Source of the DNA: Candidatus Zixiibacteriota bacterium
GTDB taxonomy: Bacteria; Zixibacteria; MSB-5A5; GN15; JAAZOE01
Length of the DNA stretch: 8,130 nucleotides
Direction: 5' to 3'
NCBI GenBank assembly: GCA_012797915.1
Contig: JAAZOE010000435.1
Location: 1-8,130, forward strand
Position 1 is the stretch's first letter; the number at the start of each line of letters is the position of its first letter. Shown here in pieces: positions 1 through 5,624 of this stretch. The position numbers and the translations under genes were made by a program. The notes beneath the pieces are model-generated. The model saw nothing but the letters and a program-made list of their open reading frames with translations. It was not told the origin of the DNA and searched no databases.

Positions 1-1
1 A

Positions 2-58
2 TTCGAGATGTACCAGGGCAGCCGCAAGAGCAAGTATCAACCCCCCGAAAACGAATAA
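2..58 (+). CDS. C-terminal end of an unidentified protein (partial, 5' end outside the window)
   Basis: Reading from base 2 gives 18 sense codons followed by TAA at 56-58. The tail is polar and basic, then acidic, and ends in PPENE. Thirteen of the 18 third positions are G or C, which matches the coding bias of the neighbours and favours this frame over the other open frame here. The fragment is too short to assign a family or function. It runs in the same direction as the superoxide dismutase gene 105 bases downstream, but that gap and the strong separate ribosome binding site do not show whether the two are co-transcribed. Confidence 0.4.
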   Translation, partial: FEMYQGSRKSKYQPPENE

Positions 59-152
59 CCTTCCCGGCCTCGATTTTCCGCTGTCATGGGAACCGAAGGC
101 CTCGTATCTGGTTATATATGGCAAGTCGTATTGTCGCAATCGTAGATAAAAA

Positions 153-158
153 AGGAGG
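153..158 (+). promoter_or_regulatory. Ribosome binding site of the superoxide dismutase gene
   Basis: AGGAGG lies five bases before the ATG at 164, inside an A-rich stretch (GATAAAAAAGGAGG). It fixes the start at 164. No convincing -35/-10 pair was found in 59-150. A TATATA at 113-118 lacks a recognisable -35 at the right distance. Confidence 0.85.
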
Positions 159-163
159 AACCT

Positions 164-763
164 ATGAGTCAGCTTATTCCCCAGGTGTATCCCAAGCTCG
201 AATTTCCGCACTTGAAGGGCTTGAAGGGGATATCGGACGCTCAGATGGAGGTCCATTTCGGGCTGTACGCCGGGTATGTCACCAACACCAACAAGGTGAA
301 CGAACTGCTGGCCGAGATGGCCAAAAACGGCCAGGCCGGGACCCCCGCTTGGGCGGAGTTGAACCGTCGCGCCGGATGGGAATACAATGGCATGCGTCTG
401 CATGAATATTACTTCGGCAACCTGCATCCGGGGGGCAAAGGGAAACCGGGGGCGAAACTGGAGGCGGCCCTGAAGAAGAATTTCGGCGGGTTCGAGGCTT
501 GGAAAGCCGATTTCATCAACTGTGGCACGATGCGCGGCATCGGCTGGACGGTGATGTACCTCGATCCGAATTCCGGGGCGATGTCCAATCACTGGATTAC
601 CGAGCACGAGCAGGGACATCCGGCCGGGTTCAAGCCGATTCTGGTGCTGGATGTTTTCGAGCACGCCTTCATGGTCGACTACAAGCCGGCCGAACGGAAG
701 AAATACATCGAGGCCTATTTCGAAAACATCAACTGGGACGAGGTCGAGAAGCGGCTCGGTTAG
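164..763 (+). CDS. Iron/manganese-family superoxide dismutase (His-type active site)
   Basis: This 199-residue protein is a Fe/Mn superoxide dismutase, which converts superoxide to oxygen and hydrogen peroxide. It has no signal peptide, so it should be cytoplasmic. The four metal ligands can be placed as His31 (EVHFG), His80 (GMRLHEYYF), Asp163 and His167 (DVFEHAF, the variant of DVWEHAY). The second-sphere Tyr38 (GYV) and Trp128 (GWT) are also present. Two points are unusual. The spacing from His31 to Tyr38 is seven residues instead of eight, and the usual HH pair of the first helix reads LYAG. The metal-tuning position holds Gly76 on the N-terminal side and probably His148 (TEHEQ) on the C-terminal side, as in archaeal enzymes such as that of Sulfolobus, rather than a Gln. 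Fe, Mn or cambialistic use therefore cannot be read from sequence, and I give no sodA or sodB symbol. It is probably monocistronic, followed by a hairpin at 794-826. Confidence 0.95.
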   Translation: MSQLIPQVYPKLEFPHLKGLKGISDAQMEVHFGLYAGYVTNTNKVNELLAEMAKNGQAGTPAWAELNRRAGWEYNGMRLHEYYFGNLHPGGKGKPGAKLEAALKKNFGGFEAWKADFINCGTMRGIGWTVMYLDPNSGAMSNHWITEHEQGHPAGFKPILVLDVFEHAFMVDYKPAERKKYIEAYFENINWDEVEKRLG

Positions 764-793
764 GATTCCATCGTTATCAGATTCCGATTACGA

Positions 794-826
794 TGAGGGC
801 GCTTTTGTGTCGCACGAGCGCCCTCA
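794..826 (+). terminator. Hairpin after the superoxide dismutase gene, probable terminator
   Basis: A perfect 10-bp inverted repeat (794-803 with 817-826; arm TGAGGGCGCT) encloses a 13-base loop, 31 bases after the stop codon of the superoxide dismutase gene. The sequence after it (CTATTAATAT) is A/T-rich but has no run of T, so it is at best a weak intrinsic terminator. It may act instead as a 3'-end stabilising structure. Confidence 0.55.
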
Positions 827-850
827 CTATTAATATCCAAGACTACCATC

Positions 851-921
851 ATGTCATCCTGAGCGCAGCGAAGGATCTCATGCCGCCGGTTCAAGATTCT
901 TCGCTTCGCTCAGAATGACAT
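851..921. repeat. REP/MITE-like palindromic element in a convergent intergenic gap
   Basis: Two 28-base arms (851-878 and 894-921) form an imperfect inverted repeat with 25 of 28 positions complementary and a 15-base loop (879-893). The arms carry the pattern ATGTCATCCTGAGCG, then AGCGAAGGATCT. To my knowledge, palindromes of this pattern (GTCATCCTGAGC... and its complement) recur in intergenic DNA of many unrelated bacteria. Only one copy is in this window, so repetition cannot be shown here. It lies between convergent genes, a usual place for extragenic palindromes, and its transcript would form a long hairpin on either strand. There is no open reading frame or transposase in it. Confidence 0.7.
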
Positions 922-925
922 CCTG

Positions 926-939
926 TTTGGTAAACCAAA
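926..939. repeat. Short inverted repeat TTTGGT/ACCAAA
   Basis: TTTGGT (926-931) and ACCAAA (934-939) are separated by two bases, just downstream of the palindromic element and before the convergent radical SAM gene. It is too short and too tightly spaced to be a transcript hairpin, but is compatible with a protein-binding palindrome. It may also be chance. Confidence 0.25.
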
Positions 940-987
940 TATCAATCTTAAGGCGAATCCGATATCAATGAGAAAAAGCGAAAGCCA

Positions 988-1776
988 TTATGCGCGGACG
1001 GCCCGGCGCCTGGGATAAAACGCCCGGACTTTCACACCCGTCTGGCGATAGGCCGTCGAGGCGATCTCCTCCAGCCGCGCCGGCGACACCAGCTTGAGCT
1101 GCGTGCTGGGAACCGAGCGGTCGATCGAATAAATATGCGCCTCGCGGGGGCGGATTCTGCGCAACAAGGCCATCCAGGCGATAATATCCCCGCGGCCGGA
1201 ATTGGCCGGCGTGCCATCGACGAACAGCGATTGAATGTAGATATTCTGCAGATTAATCAGGTGCTCGACGATATCCTCGAACCGCACCCGACGGGCCGGG
1301 CGGTTGATCGCCAAAAACCCCTTTTCGGTGCCGACGTCCAGCTTGAGTATCGGCAGATCGATTTTGGCCAGGCTCTGTCTGACCGCCGGGGTCGTCAGGC
1401 CGGTGGCGTTCGACAGCAGGGCGATCTTGACCTGCGGACGGTGGGCATCGCGCAGGCGGACGGTCTCATCCACAATCTCGGCGAAATGGGGATGCAGCGT
1501 CGGCTCGCCGTTGCCGGAGAAGGTGATGAGATTGAAGGGAGTCGATGAGCGCAGTTTTTCCTCCAATGCGCCGGCGACCTCCTCCACCCGCGGCAAGTCG
1601 GCCGCATACGGCGCCAGGTCGATCGTGCCGACCGACGTGAGGCCGTACTGGCAGTAGACGCAGTTGAGCGAACAGAGCTTGTATCCGCAGGGCATCAGAT
1701 TCACCCCCAGAGACAAGCCGTACCGCCGGGATTTGACTGGTCCGTAAAGAACCCCTTGCTGCAAAGGCAGGAGCAT
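988..1776 (-). CDS. Radical SAM protein, COG0731 type (wyosine-synthetase-like)
   Basis: This 262-residue protein is a radical S-adenosylmethionine enzyme. The [4Fe-4S] cluster motif CX3CX2C is Cys35, Cys39 and Cys42 (CSLNCVYC), with Cys30 shortly before it. SGNGEPT at 87-93 is the SAM-binding GGE-like motif, and LLSNAT at 120-125 and LDVG at 146-149 follow as later strands of the barrel. The N-terminal YGPVKSRRYGLSLG and the HIYSIDR near residue 214 are typical of the COG0731 group of Fe-S oxidoreductases, which share homology with the archaeal/eukaryotic tRNA wyosine enzyme. Bacterial members have no agreed substrate, so none is claimed. I chose ATG at 1776 because AGGAGG (1782-1787) lies five bases before it. 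A GTG six bases further upstream overlaps that ribosome binding site and cannot be the start. The gene stands alone, convergent with the superoxide dismutase gene and divergent from the glycosyltransferase-like gene. Confidence 0.88.
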   Translation of the reverse strand: MLLPLQQGVLYGPVKSRRYGLSLGVNLMPCGYKLCSLNCVYCQYGLTSVGTIDLAPYAADLPRVEEVAGALEEKLRSSTPFNLITFSGNGEPTLHPHFAEIVDETVRLRDAHRPQVKIALLSNATGLTTPAVRQSLAKIDLPILKLDVGTEKGFLAINRPARRVRFEDIVEHLINLQNIYIQSLFVDGTPANSGRGDIIAWMALLRRIRPREAHIYSIDRSVPSTQLKLVSPARLEEIASTAYRQTGVKVRAFYPRRRAVRA

Positions 1777-1781
1777 GGCCA

Positions 1782-1787
1782 CCTCCT
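1782..1787 (-). promoter_or_regulatory. Ribosome binding site of the radical SAM gene
   Basis: On the minus strand AGGAGG is followed by TGGCC and then ATG at 1776. This moves the start two codons inside the longest possible frame, whose GTG (1780-1782) begins within the AGGAGG itself. Confidence 0.85.
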
Positions 1788-1802
1788 ACGATTGGCACTC
1801 TC

Positions 1803-1831
1803 AATATGCCGCCAAAAGAACGGAAAGGCAA
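1803..1831 (-). promoter_or_regulatory. Possible sigma-70 promoter of the radical SAM gene
   Basis: Read on the minus strand, TTGCCT (1826-1831) and CATATT (1803-1808) are separated by exactly 17 bases and match the -35 and -10 consensus at four of six positions each. The -10 lies about 26 bases before the start codon, leaving room for a short leader with the ribosome binding site. This is a by-eye match in an unknown organism, so it is weak. The rest of the 237-base divergent gap up to 2013 holds no gene and no clear operator. Confidence 0.3.
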
Positions 1832-2002
1832 GCGCCGAAATGACCTGAGGGGCGGGATTTCACGCTCCCCGGGATTCGACACCATATCGGGCCGGATTGT
1901 CCGTTTTTGGAGCCTCCAGTAACTTCCACCCCGTACCCATCGTAAGAAACGGAAGTGGCGATATCGTCCGGCGGGGGCGGAGCGGCCCCGGCTACCGACA
2001 AA

Positions 2003-2008
2003 AGGAGG
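2003..2008 (+). promoter_or_regulatory. Ribosome binding site of the glycosyltransferase-like gene
   Basis: AGGAGG (within AAAAGGAGGTG) lies five bases before ATG 2014. It decides the start against an in-frame TTG at 1897, which has no such site and would put 39 unlikely residues ahead of the signal peptide, and against the internal ATG at 2029. Confidence 0.85.
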
Positions 2009-2013
2009 TGGGC

Positions 2014-3075
2014 ATGAACGGGGGGATCATGAAACCGATTGGCACCATGTTGATATGTCTTTTGGTGGTGGTGACCGGGGCGAAACAATGTTTGGCCGAT
2101 AGGCCGGCGGGGGGGACGACCGGCGGTTCGCCGTCGATGGACAAAGTTCCGATCATCTTCGCGACATACGCCTCCGATGATAAGGCGATGCATTGGTCGC
2201 TGGTCATGGCCGAAAGCATTCGGCAGTTCGGCGGATCAATGCGCAACGCCCCGATTTGGATATACCGGGCCGATGACCATCCGGTTGGTGATACGACGTT
2301 GTCCCGCCGGGCGAAGGCGCTGAATATCGCCGTCAAAACCAGCCGGAACCCGGCCGAAGCCGACGGATTCTGGTTTGCCGACAAGGTGTACGCCTCCGCC
2401 GCGGCTGAAGCCGAAGCCGAGGGACAAGCCGGTATCCTGGCCTGGCTGGACCCGGATGAGGTTTTCGCGAAGGAACCGACGGAATTCCTTCTTCCCGAGG
2501 GGATTTCACTCGGGTATCGACCGGTCATACACAAGCTGATCGGATCGCTTTGGTCCGAGCCGCCGGATGAGTTCTGGACAAGGGTGTTCTCCTTGCTGTC
2601 GGTTCCGGATTCAGCGATTTTCTCGGTGGTGTCCCCGCTGGACGGGCTTACTCTGAGGGCCTATTTCAACGCCGGCGTTTTGGTTGTCCGTCCCGGACGG
2701 GGCCTGCTGCGCCGCTGGCCCGAATGTTTTCAAACATTATTCCGCGATTCGACGATGGTCGAATGGTGCCGGATCAACGACCTGCGGGCGATTTTTCTCC
2801 ATCAGGCGGCATTGGCCGGCGATGTCCTGGCCCGCCTGAAGAGGGACGAGATGACGCAGCTGCCCTCAACCTACAATTATCCAGCCTATTTTCACGACCG
2901 GTACCCGGCCGAATCGCGGCCGAAAACGCTGGACGAGGTGGTGATGTTCCGGCATGAGTTTTTCGAACCGAATTCCCGCTACATGGATATTTTCACCATT
3001 GAACCGTCTCCGATTCTTGACTGGATCCGGCAACGGATGCCAGAGGTTAAACCGGGGGAAGAGGGACAGAAGTGA
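2014..3075 (+). CDS. Exported GT8/GT-A-like glycosyltransferase homologue
   Basis: This 353-residue protein starts with a Sec-type signal: a hydrophobic stretch at about residues 9-23, then QCLA|D as a likely cleavage site after Ala28. There is no good lipobox. The body looks like a GT-A-fold nucleotide-sugar transferase. It opens with VPIIFATYASDD at about residue 45. AWLDPDEVF (143-151) offers a DxD-like metal site with Asp146 and Asp148. YFNAGVLVVRP (217-227) resembles the FN(S/A)G motif of GT8 enzymes. A late LPSTYNY and a following VMFRHEFFEP resemble the GT8 LPxxWN and terminal His regions. Donor and acceptor are unknown. A GT-A enzyme outside the cytoplasm would lack the usual nucleotide-sugar pool, so the N-terminus may instead be an uncleaved anchor, or the fold may serve another role. 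It is a single gene, ended by a strong hairpin at 3080-3125. Confidence 0.7.
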   Translation: MNGGIMKPIGTMLICLLVVVTGAKQCLADRPAGGTTGGSPSMDKVPIIFATYASDDKAMHWSLVMAESIRQFGGSMRNAPIWIYRADDHPVGDTTLSRRAKALNIAVKTSRNPAEADGFWFADKVYASAAAEAEAEGQAGILAWLDPDEVFAKEPTEFLLPEGISLGYRPVIHKLIGSLWSEPPDEFWTRVFSLLSVPDSAIFSVVSPLDGLTLRAYFNAGVLVVRPGRGLLRRWPECFQTLFRDSTMVEWCRINDLRAIFLHQAALAGDVLARLKRDEMTQLPSTYNYPAYFHDRYPAESRPKTLDEVVMFRHEFFEPNSRYMDIFTIEPSPILDWIRQRMPEVKPGEEGQK

Positions 3076-3079
3076 TGAC

Positions 3080-3125
3080 CGGTGATGGATGCGGGGTGTA
3101 CTGCCCGCCCCGCCATCCATCGCCG
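3080..3125. terminator. Long hairpin between convergent genes, probable bidirectional terminator
   Basis: Bases 3080-3096 pair with 3108-3125 in a 17-bp stem with one G-U pair (3083/3122) and one bulged C (3113), around an 11-base loop. It begins five bases after the stop codon of the glycosyltransferase-like gene and ends 24 bases before the 3' end of the opposing gene. Neither side has a T run, so it is not a textbook intrinsic terminator. Its placement at the convergent junction still makes a transcript-end role likely. Confidence 0.6.
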
Positions 3126-3149
3126 CTGTGATTGATATTCCCCTGACGC

Positions 3150-3938
3150 TTACTTCTTGATCAGCGCCTTCACATCATCGGGAACCTTGAAAACATCCGG
3201 CGGAAGCTCGATATTCTGGGCGATCGTATCGATCGCCATCGACATATTCTGCCCCATGGCGCTCTGGGTCATGCGGAACGGTATCAGAATGCCGTCCACG
3301 GCGCGGTAATCATCGATGGTGCTGGTCACCGGGATGGCGCCCATCTGATGCTCGACCGTCGTGCTGATTTTCCGCAGGAGTGCCGTCTTCTGATCGAAAT
3401 ACCAGGTCTGCGGCTTGCCGATTTTCGGAGTGACCACGACCGTATGACAAAGCACGCCCGCCGTCGTATCGGACCCGGTCAACTCGGCCTTGTCAAAAAA
3501 CTGCCGCCAGTCGGCCACCTGATCGAACGCCGATTCCCGGATGGCATCGGCCAGCTCCCCCCCTTCCAGGATACGGGCCCCCATGGCCGTCGATTTCTCC
3601 CAGAATATCTCGCCGTCATATCCTCTTTCCGTATTTCCGATGGCGGCCGAGGACATCTGGGTATAGGACTTGTTCGGCCGGGCCGTATAGACGGCGACAT
3701 CCATGGACAGACCGGCTCCGACGATGGTGAGTTTCGCTTTCATATACCGGTTGGTGATCTTGTCGAGGGCGGGTTGGCCGCCGACGGCCTCGATATATTT
3801 GGCGATAACCGCCTCGCCGGTCAGAGTCGCGGCCGGAGCGGCCTTCTCCTCCTGACCGTACACGGGCCCAAGAAACACCAGCAAGGCAACGGCCATAAAG
3901 ACGATGATGGCTTGAATAAAAAACGCGTGACGTTTCAT
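3150..3938 (-). CDS. Exported LolA-like protein (outer-membrane lipoprotein-sorting-like fold)
   Basis: This 262-residue protein has a clear signal peptide (MKRH, hydrophobic 6-24, likely cut after VYG28). The mature part begins with a short Ala/Pro linker, then YIEAVGGQPALDKI (48-61). That AVGG...KI motif opens a family of small periplasmic proteins with a LolA/LppX-like half-barrel. Further family-like features are the GYDGEIFWE segment around residue 106, a single mature-part Cys in LCHTVVV, and QTWYFDQKTALLRKI, a strand pattern common in LolA-fold proteins. By analogy it should bind a lipid or lipoprotein acyl chain in the periplasm, but no ligand can be read from the sequence. AGGAGG at 3948-3953 lies nine bases before the ATG. 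It follows the S41 protease gene after 36 bases on the same strand, so the two are probably one operon with this gene second. Confidence 0.7.
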   Translation of the reverse strand: MKRHAFFIQAIIVFMAVALLVFLGPVYGQEEKAAPAATLTGEAVIAKYIEAVGGQPALDKITNRYMKAKLTIVGAGLSMDVAVYTARPNKSYTQMSSAAIGNTERGYDGEIFWEKSTAMGARILEGGELADAIRESAFDQVADWRQFFDKAELTGSDTTAGVLCHTVVVTPKIGKPQTWYFDQKTALLRKISTTVEHQMGAIPVTSTIDDYRAVDGILIPFRMTQSAMGQNMSMAIDTIAQNIELPPDVFKVPDDVKALIKK

Positions 3939-3947
3939 GATCCGAAT

Positions 3948-3953
3948 CCTCCT
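3948..3953 (-). promoter_or_regulatory. Ribosome binding site of the LolA-like gene
   Basis: AGGAGG on the minus strand lies inside the 36-base gap after the S41 protease stop codon, nine bases before the ATG. It supports independent translation of the second gene of an operon. Confidence 0.75.
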
Positions 3954-3974
3954 GATCCATCAAGATTCCGTTGT

Positions 3975-5297
3975 TTATTCTTTATCGCTATTCTGAGCTT
4001 CGATCCATTGCCGGGCGGCGTCGATGACCGCATCGTGTCCCTGCAAGAGCGTTTCCCGGGTCAGGAAAACCTCCTCATCCGGAATCACGCCGCGCCCCTC
4101 CAGCCGTTGCCCGCCCCGGGAGACATAATCGGCGAACACGTATTGAAACCCGTCGCCGTTGGACAGCCGGGTGATGGTCGACGGCAGCGCCGCCCCCAGC
4201 GTACGGGTGCCGAACACCCGCGCCCGGCCGATATCCTGCAATCCCCCGGCCAGCATCTCCGAACTGGACGCCGACAGGCCGTCGACCAGCACCGCCACCG
4301 GGCCGGAATAGACTTGCGCGCGGGGATTGATGATCATCTTCAACTGCGTGTCGCGGGTGGACATCGTTCCCAAATAGAGGTTCTTTTCCGCCACCAGCCA
4401 GCCGCCCATCCCCATGCCGATCATACCGTACCCGCCGGGATTGCCGCGCACGTCGATGATGATTCCCCGCCGCTCCATGGATGACTGCATGAACTCGTTG
4501 AACGCGGTCATCAGGGTCAGCGGATCGAAGAAACAGCTGAAGGCGAAATAACCGATATTTCCCGGAAGCGTGTCGGTTCGGATGGTCAGATAGAACGGCG
4601 GCAGGTCGCCGAACGTCGTCTTCTTACCGGGGTTCTGAATGAGCGGCAGGTTCTTTTCAACCTGTTTTCCCGCGCCATCGTCGAACAACACGGTAACCGT
4701 GTCGCCGATGACTCCCTTCAGGCGCGAGGTGACCGCACGGATCAGATACCATTCCAGCATCCGCCGTCCGGCATATTCCGCCGCCAGCGGCTGCAGGATA
4801 GGCGCCAATTCCTTCCCGCCGATCCGGACGATTTCCCAGCCCAATCCGACTCCGGCCGCCTGCGCGGGGGAATTATCGGCCACGTAGGTGACCAGCGCCT
4901 TCCCTTCGATCACCCGGGCGTCGAGGCCGGTGATCCCTCCGGCATCCCCCGGTACGGGCTCATCATCGATGTCGTTGTACAGGGTGGCGGGGATGATGCC
5001 CAGATGGCTTAACCCCAGACGGGACAGCATATCCTCGATGATCCGTCGGGTTTCCTCCGCGCCTTCAGCCTGCTCCACTTTCGGACGCAGTTCGGTCTGG
5101 ACCGCCTCCCAGTCCAGCCCGCCGAACGTCGAATCGAAATGCTTGTCATGGATGGTGGTCCAGACCTGATCGAACGCGGCCAGGTTCAACTGCCGCTGTT
5201 CCGAAGTCATCGGCTCCGACTCGGCCGCCCGGCAAATGGAAACGGTCGACAAGACGCCGACGGCCACCAAGATCAACCTAGTACGGATTCCACTCAT
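3975..5297 (-). CDS. Exported S41-family serine protease with a PDZ domain
   Basis: This protein of about 440 residues is a tail-specific/C-terminal-processing-type (S41) peptidase. Residues below are numbered from the upstream Met at 5300. A signal peptide covers about 1-26. An N-terminal helical region (33-100) ends in LGLSHLGIIP, where His99 matches the His of S41 subgroups related to tricorn and IRBP. A PDZ-like segment spans about 120-215, with ADNSPAQAAGVGLGWEIVRIGG as its core (142-163). The catalytic domain follows, with IIIDVRGNPGG (280-290) and GLSASSSEMLAGGLQD (341-356), in which Ser347 before Glu348 is the expected nucleophile. At the usual Lys of the Ser-Lys dyad the protein has Ala (TLGAALPS, 367-374), so it belongs with the His-using S41 group or is inactive. 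I chose the second of two adjacent ATGs because GGGAGG (5302-5307) is four bases from it and only one from the first. It is the first gene of a probable operon with the LolA-like gene. Confidence 0.85.
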   Translation of the reverse strand: MSGIRTRLILVAVGVLSTVSICRAAESEPMTSEQRQLNLAAFDQVWTTIHDKHFDSTFGGLDWEAVQTELRPKVEQAEGAEETRRIIEDMLSRLGLSHLGIIPATLYNDIDDEPVPGDAGGITGLDARVIEGKALVTYVADNSPAQAAGVGLGWEIVRIGGKELAPILQPLAAEYAGRRMLEWYLIRAVTSRLKGVIGDTVTVLFDDGAGKQVEKNLPLIQNPGKKTTFGDLPPFYLTIRTDTLPGNIGYFAFSCFFDPLTLMTAFNEFMQSSMERRGIIIDVRGNPGGYGMIGMGMGGWLVAEKNLYLGTMSTRDTQLKMIINPRAQVYSGPVAVLVDGLSASSSEMLAGGLQDIGRARVFGTRTLGAALPSTITRLSNGDGFQYVFADYVSRGGQRLEGRGVIPDEEVFLTRETLLQGHDAVIDAARQWIEAQNSDKE

Positions 5298-5301
5298 CAT
5301 A

Positions 5302-5307
5302 CCTCCC
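5302..5307 (-). promoter_or_regulatory. Ribosome binding site of the S41 protease gene
   Basis: GGGAGG on the minus strand is followed by TATGATG. The spacing is one base to the first ATG (5298-5300) and four to the second (5295-5297), so the second is preferred. The first remains possible and would add one Met. Confidence 0.65.
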
Positions 5308-5350
5308 GATTGCCTGCAGGGACAAGCCGATACAGTCCGGCCCGCATTTC

Positions 5351-5379
5351 ATAATACATAATACAATCCTCAGGCGCAA
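5351..5379 (-). promoter_or_regulatory. Possible sigma-70 promoter of the S41/LolA-like operon
   Basis: On the minus strand TTGCGC (5374-5379) and TATTAT (5351-5356) are separated by 17 bases. The -10 matches five of six consensus bases and the -35 only three. It would place the 5' end about 45 bases before the start codon. The A/T-rich core also contains a perfect 7-base tandem repeat, ATAATAC, at 5351-5357 and 5358-5364, the most A/T-rich spot in the gap. The remainder of the 5298-5624 gap shows no credible gene, RNA or operator. A 67-codon open frame there has no ribosome binding site. Confidence 0.4.
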
Positions 5380-5609
5380 TGATTCACCGTAGTCGTCCTC
5401 ATCCGACTTCCGACGTCCCGTCTCATGTACGGTTTAGGCCGATGCGCTCATATCAAACGATCCGGTTGGCGCAGCAGGTTAACCAATTGCCGGGCAAATC
5501 GTTGATGGGGTATTCCGGGCGACGAGAGACTTCTTCAATTTCCATTTGTGCCGGCGCGTCGTCGGTGCTACCTTGGCCATGATGATTTTGGCTGACGACC
5601 CCGGCGATT

Positions 5610-5614
5610 GGAGG
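5610..5614 (+). promoter_or_regulatory. Ribosome binding site of the TPR membrane protein gene
   Basis: GGAGG lies ten bases before the ATG at 5625. The spacing is on the long side, but no other start with a better site precedes the first membrane segment. Confidence 0.6.
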
Positions 5615-5624
5615 CCGGTCTTAC

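Noticed and set aside
118..405. Plus-strand open frame overlapping the start of the superoxide dismutase gene
   Set aside because: It has no ribosome binding site. The AGGAGG at 153-158 serves the dismutase ATG, and the translation becomes Arg/Gly-rich once it enters that gene.
939..969. 8-base direct repeat ATATCAAT (939-946 and 962-969) as a possible target-site duplication of the palindrome
   Set aside because: Both copies lie on the same side of the palindrome (851-921) rather than flanking it, so they cannot be its duplication. An 8-base repeat in A/T-rich DNA is easily chance.
1897..2013. N-terminal extension of the glycosyltransferase-like gene from a TTG codon
   Set aside because: No ribosome binding site precedes the TTG, and AGGAGG at 2003-2008 is correctly spaced for ATG 2014, which places a signal peptide at the N-terminus.
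3348..3650. Frameshift or pseudogene suspicion in the LolA-like gene because of long open antisense frames
   Set aside because: The minus-strand frame is continuous from signal peptide to stop, with family-like motifs along its whole length.
3348..4484. Plus-strand open frame of 378 codons
   Set aside because: It lies antisense across both the LolA-like and S41 genes, which have recognisable motifs, signal peptides and ribosome binding sites. The frame gives Arg/His/Gly/Pro-rich low-complexity translation, typical of a shadow in G+C-rich DNA.
5379..5582. 67-codon open frame in the divergent gap
   Set aside because: No ribosome binding site, no recognisable domain, and an Arg/Ser/Pro-rich composition. 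The region looks like leader and promoter DNA.
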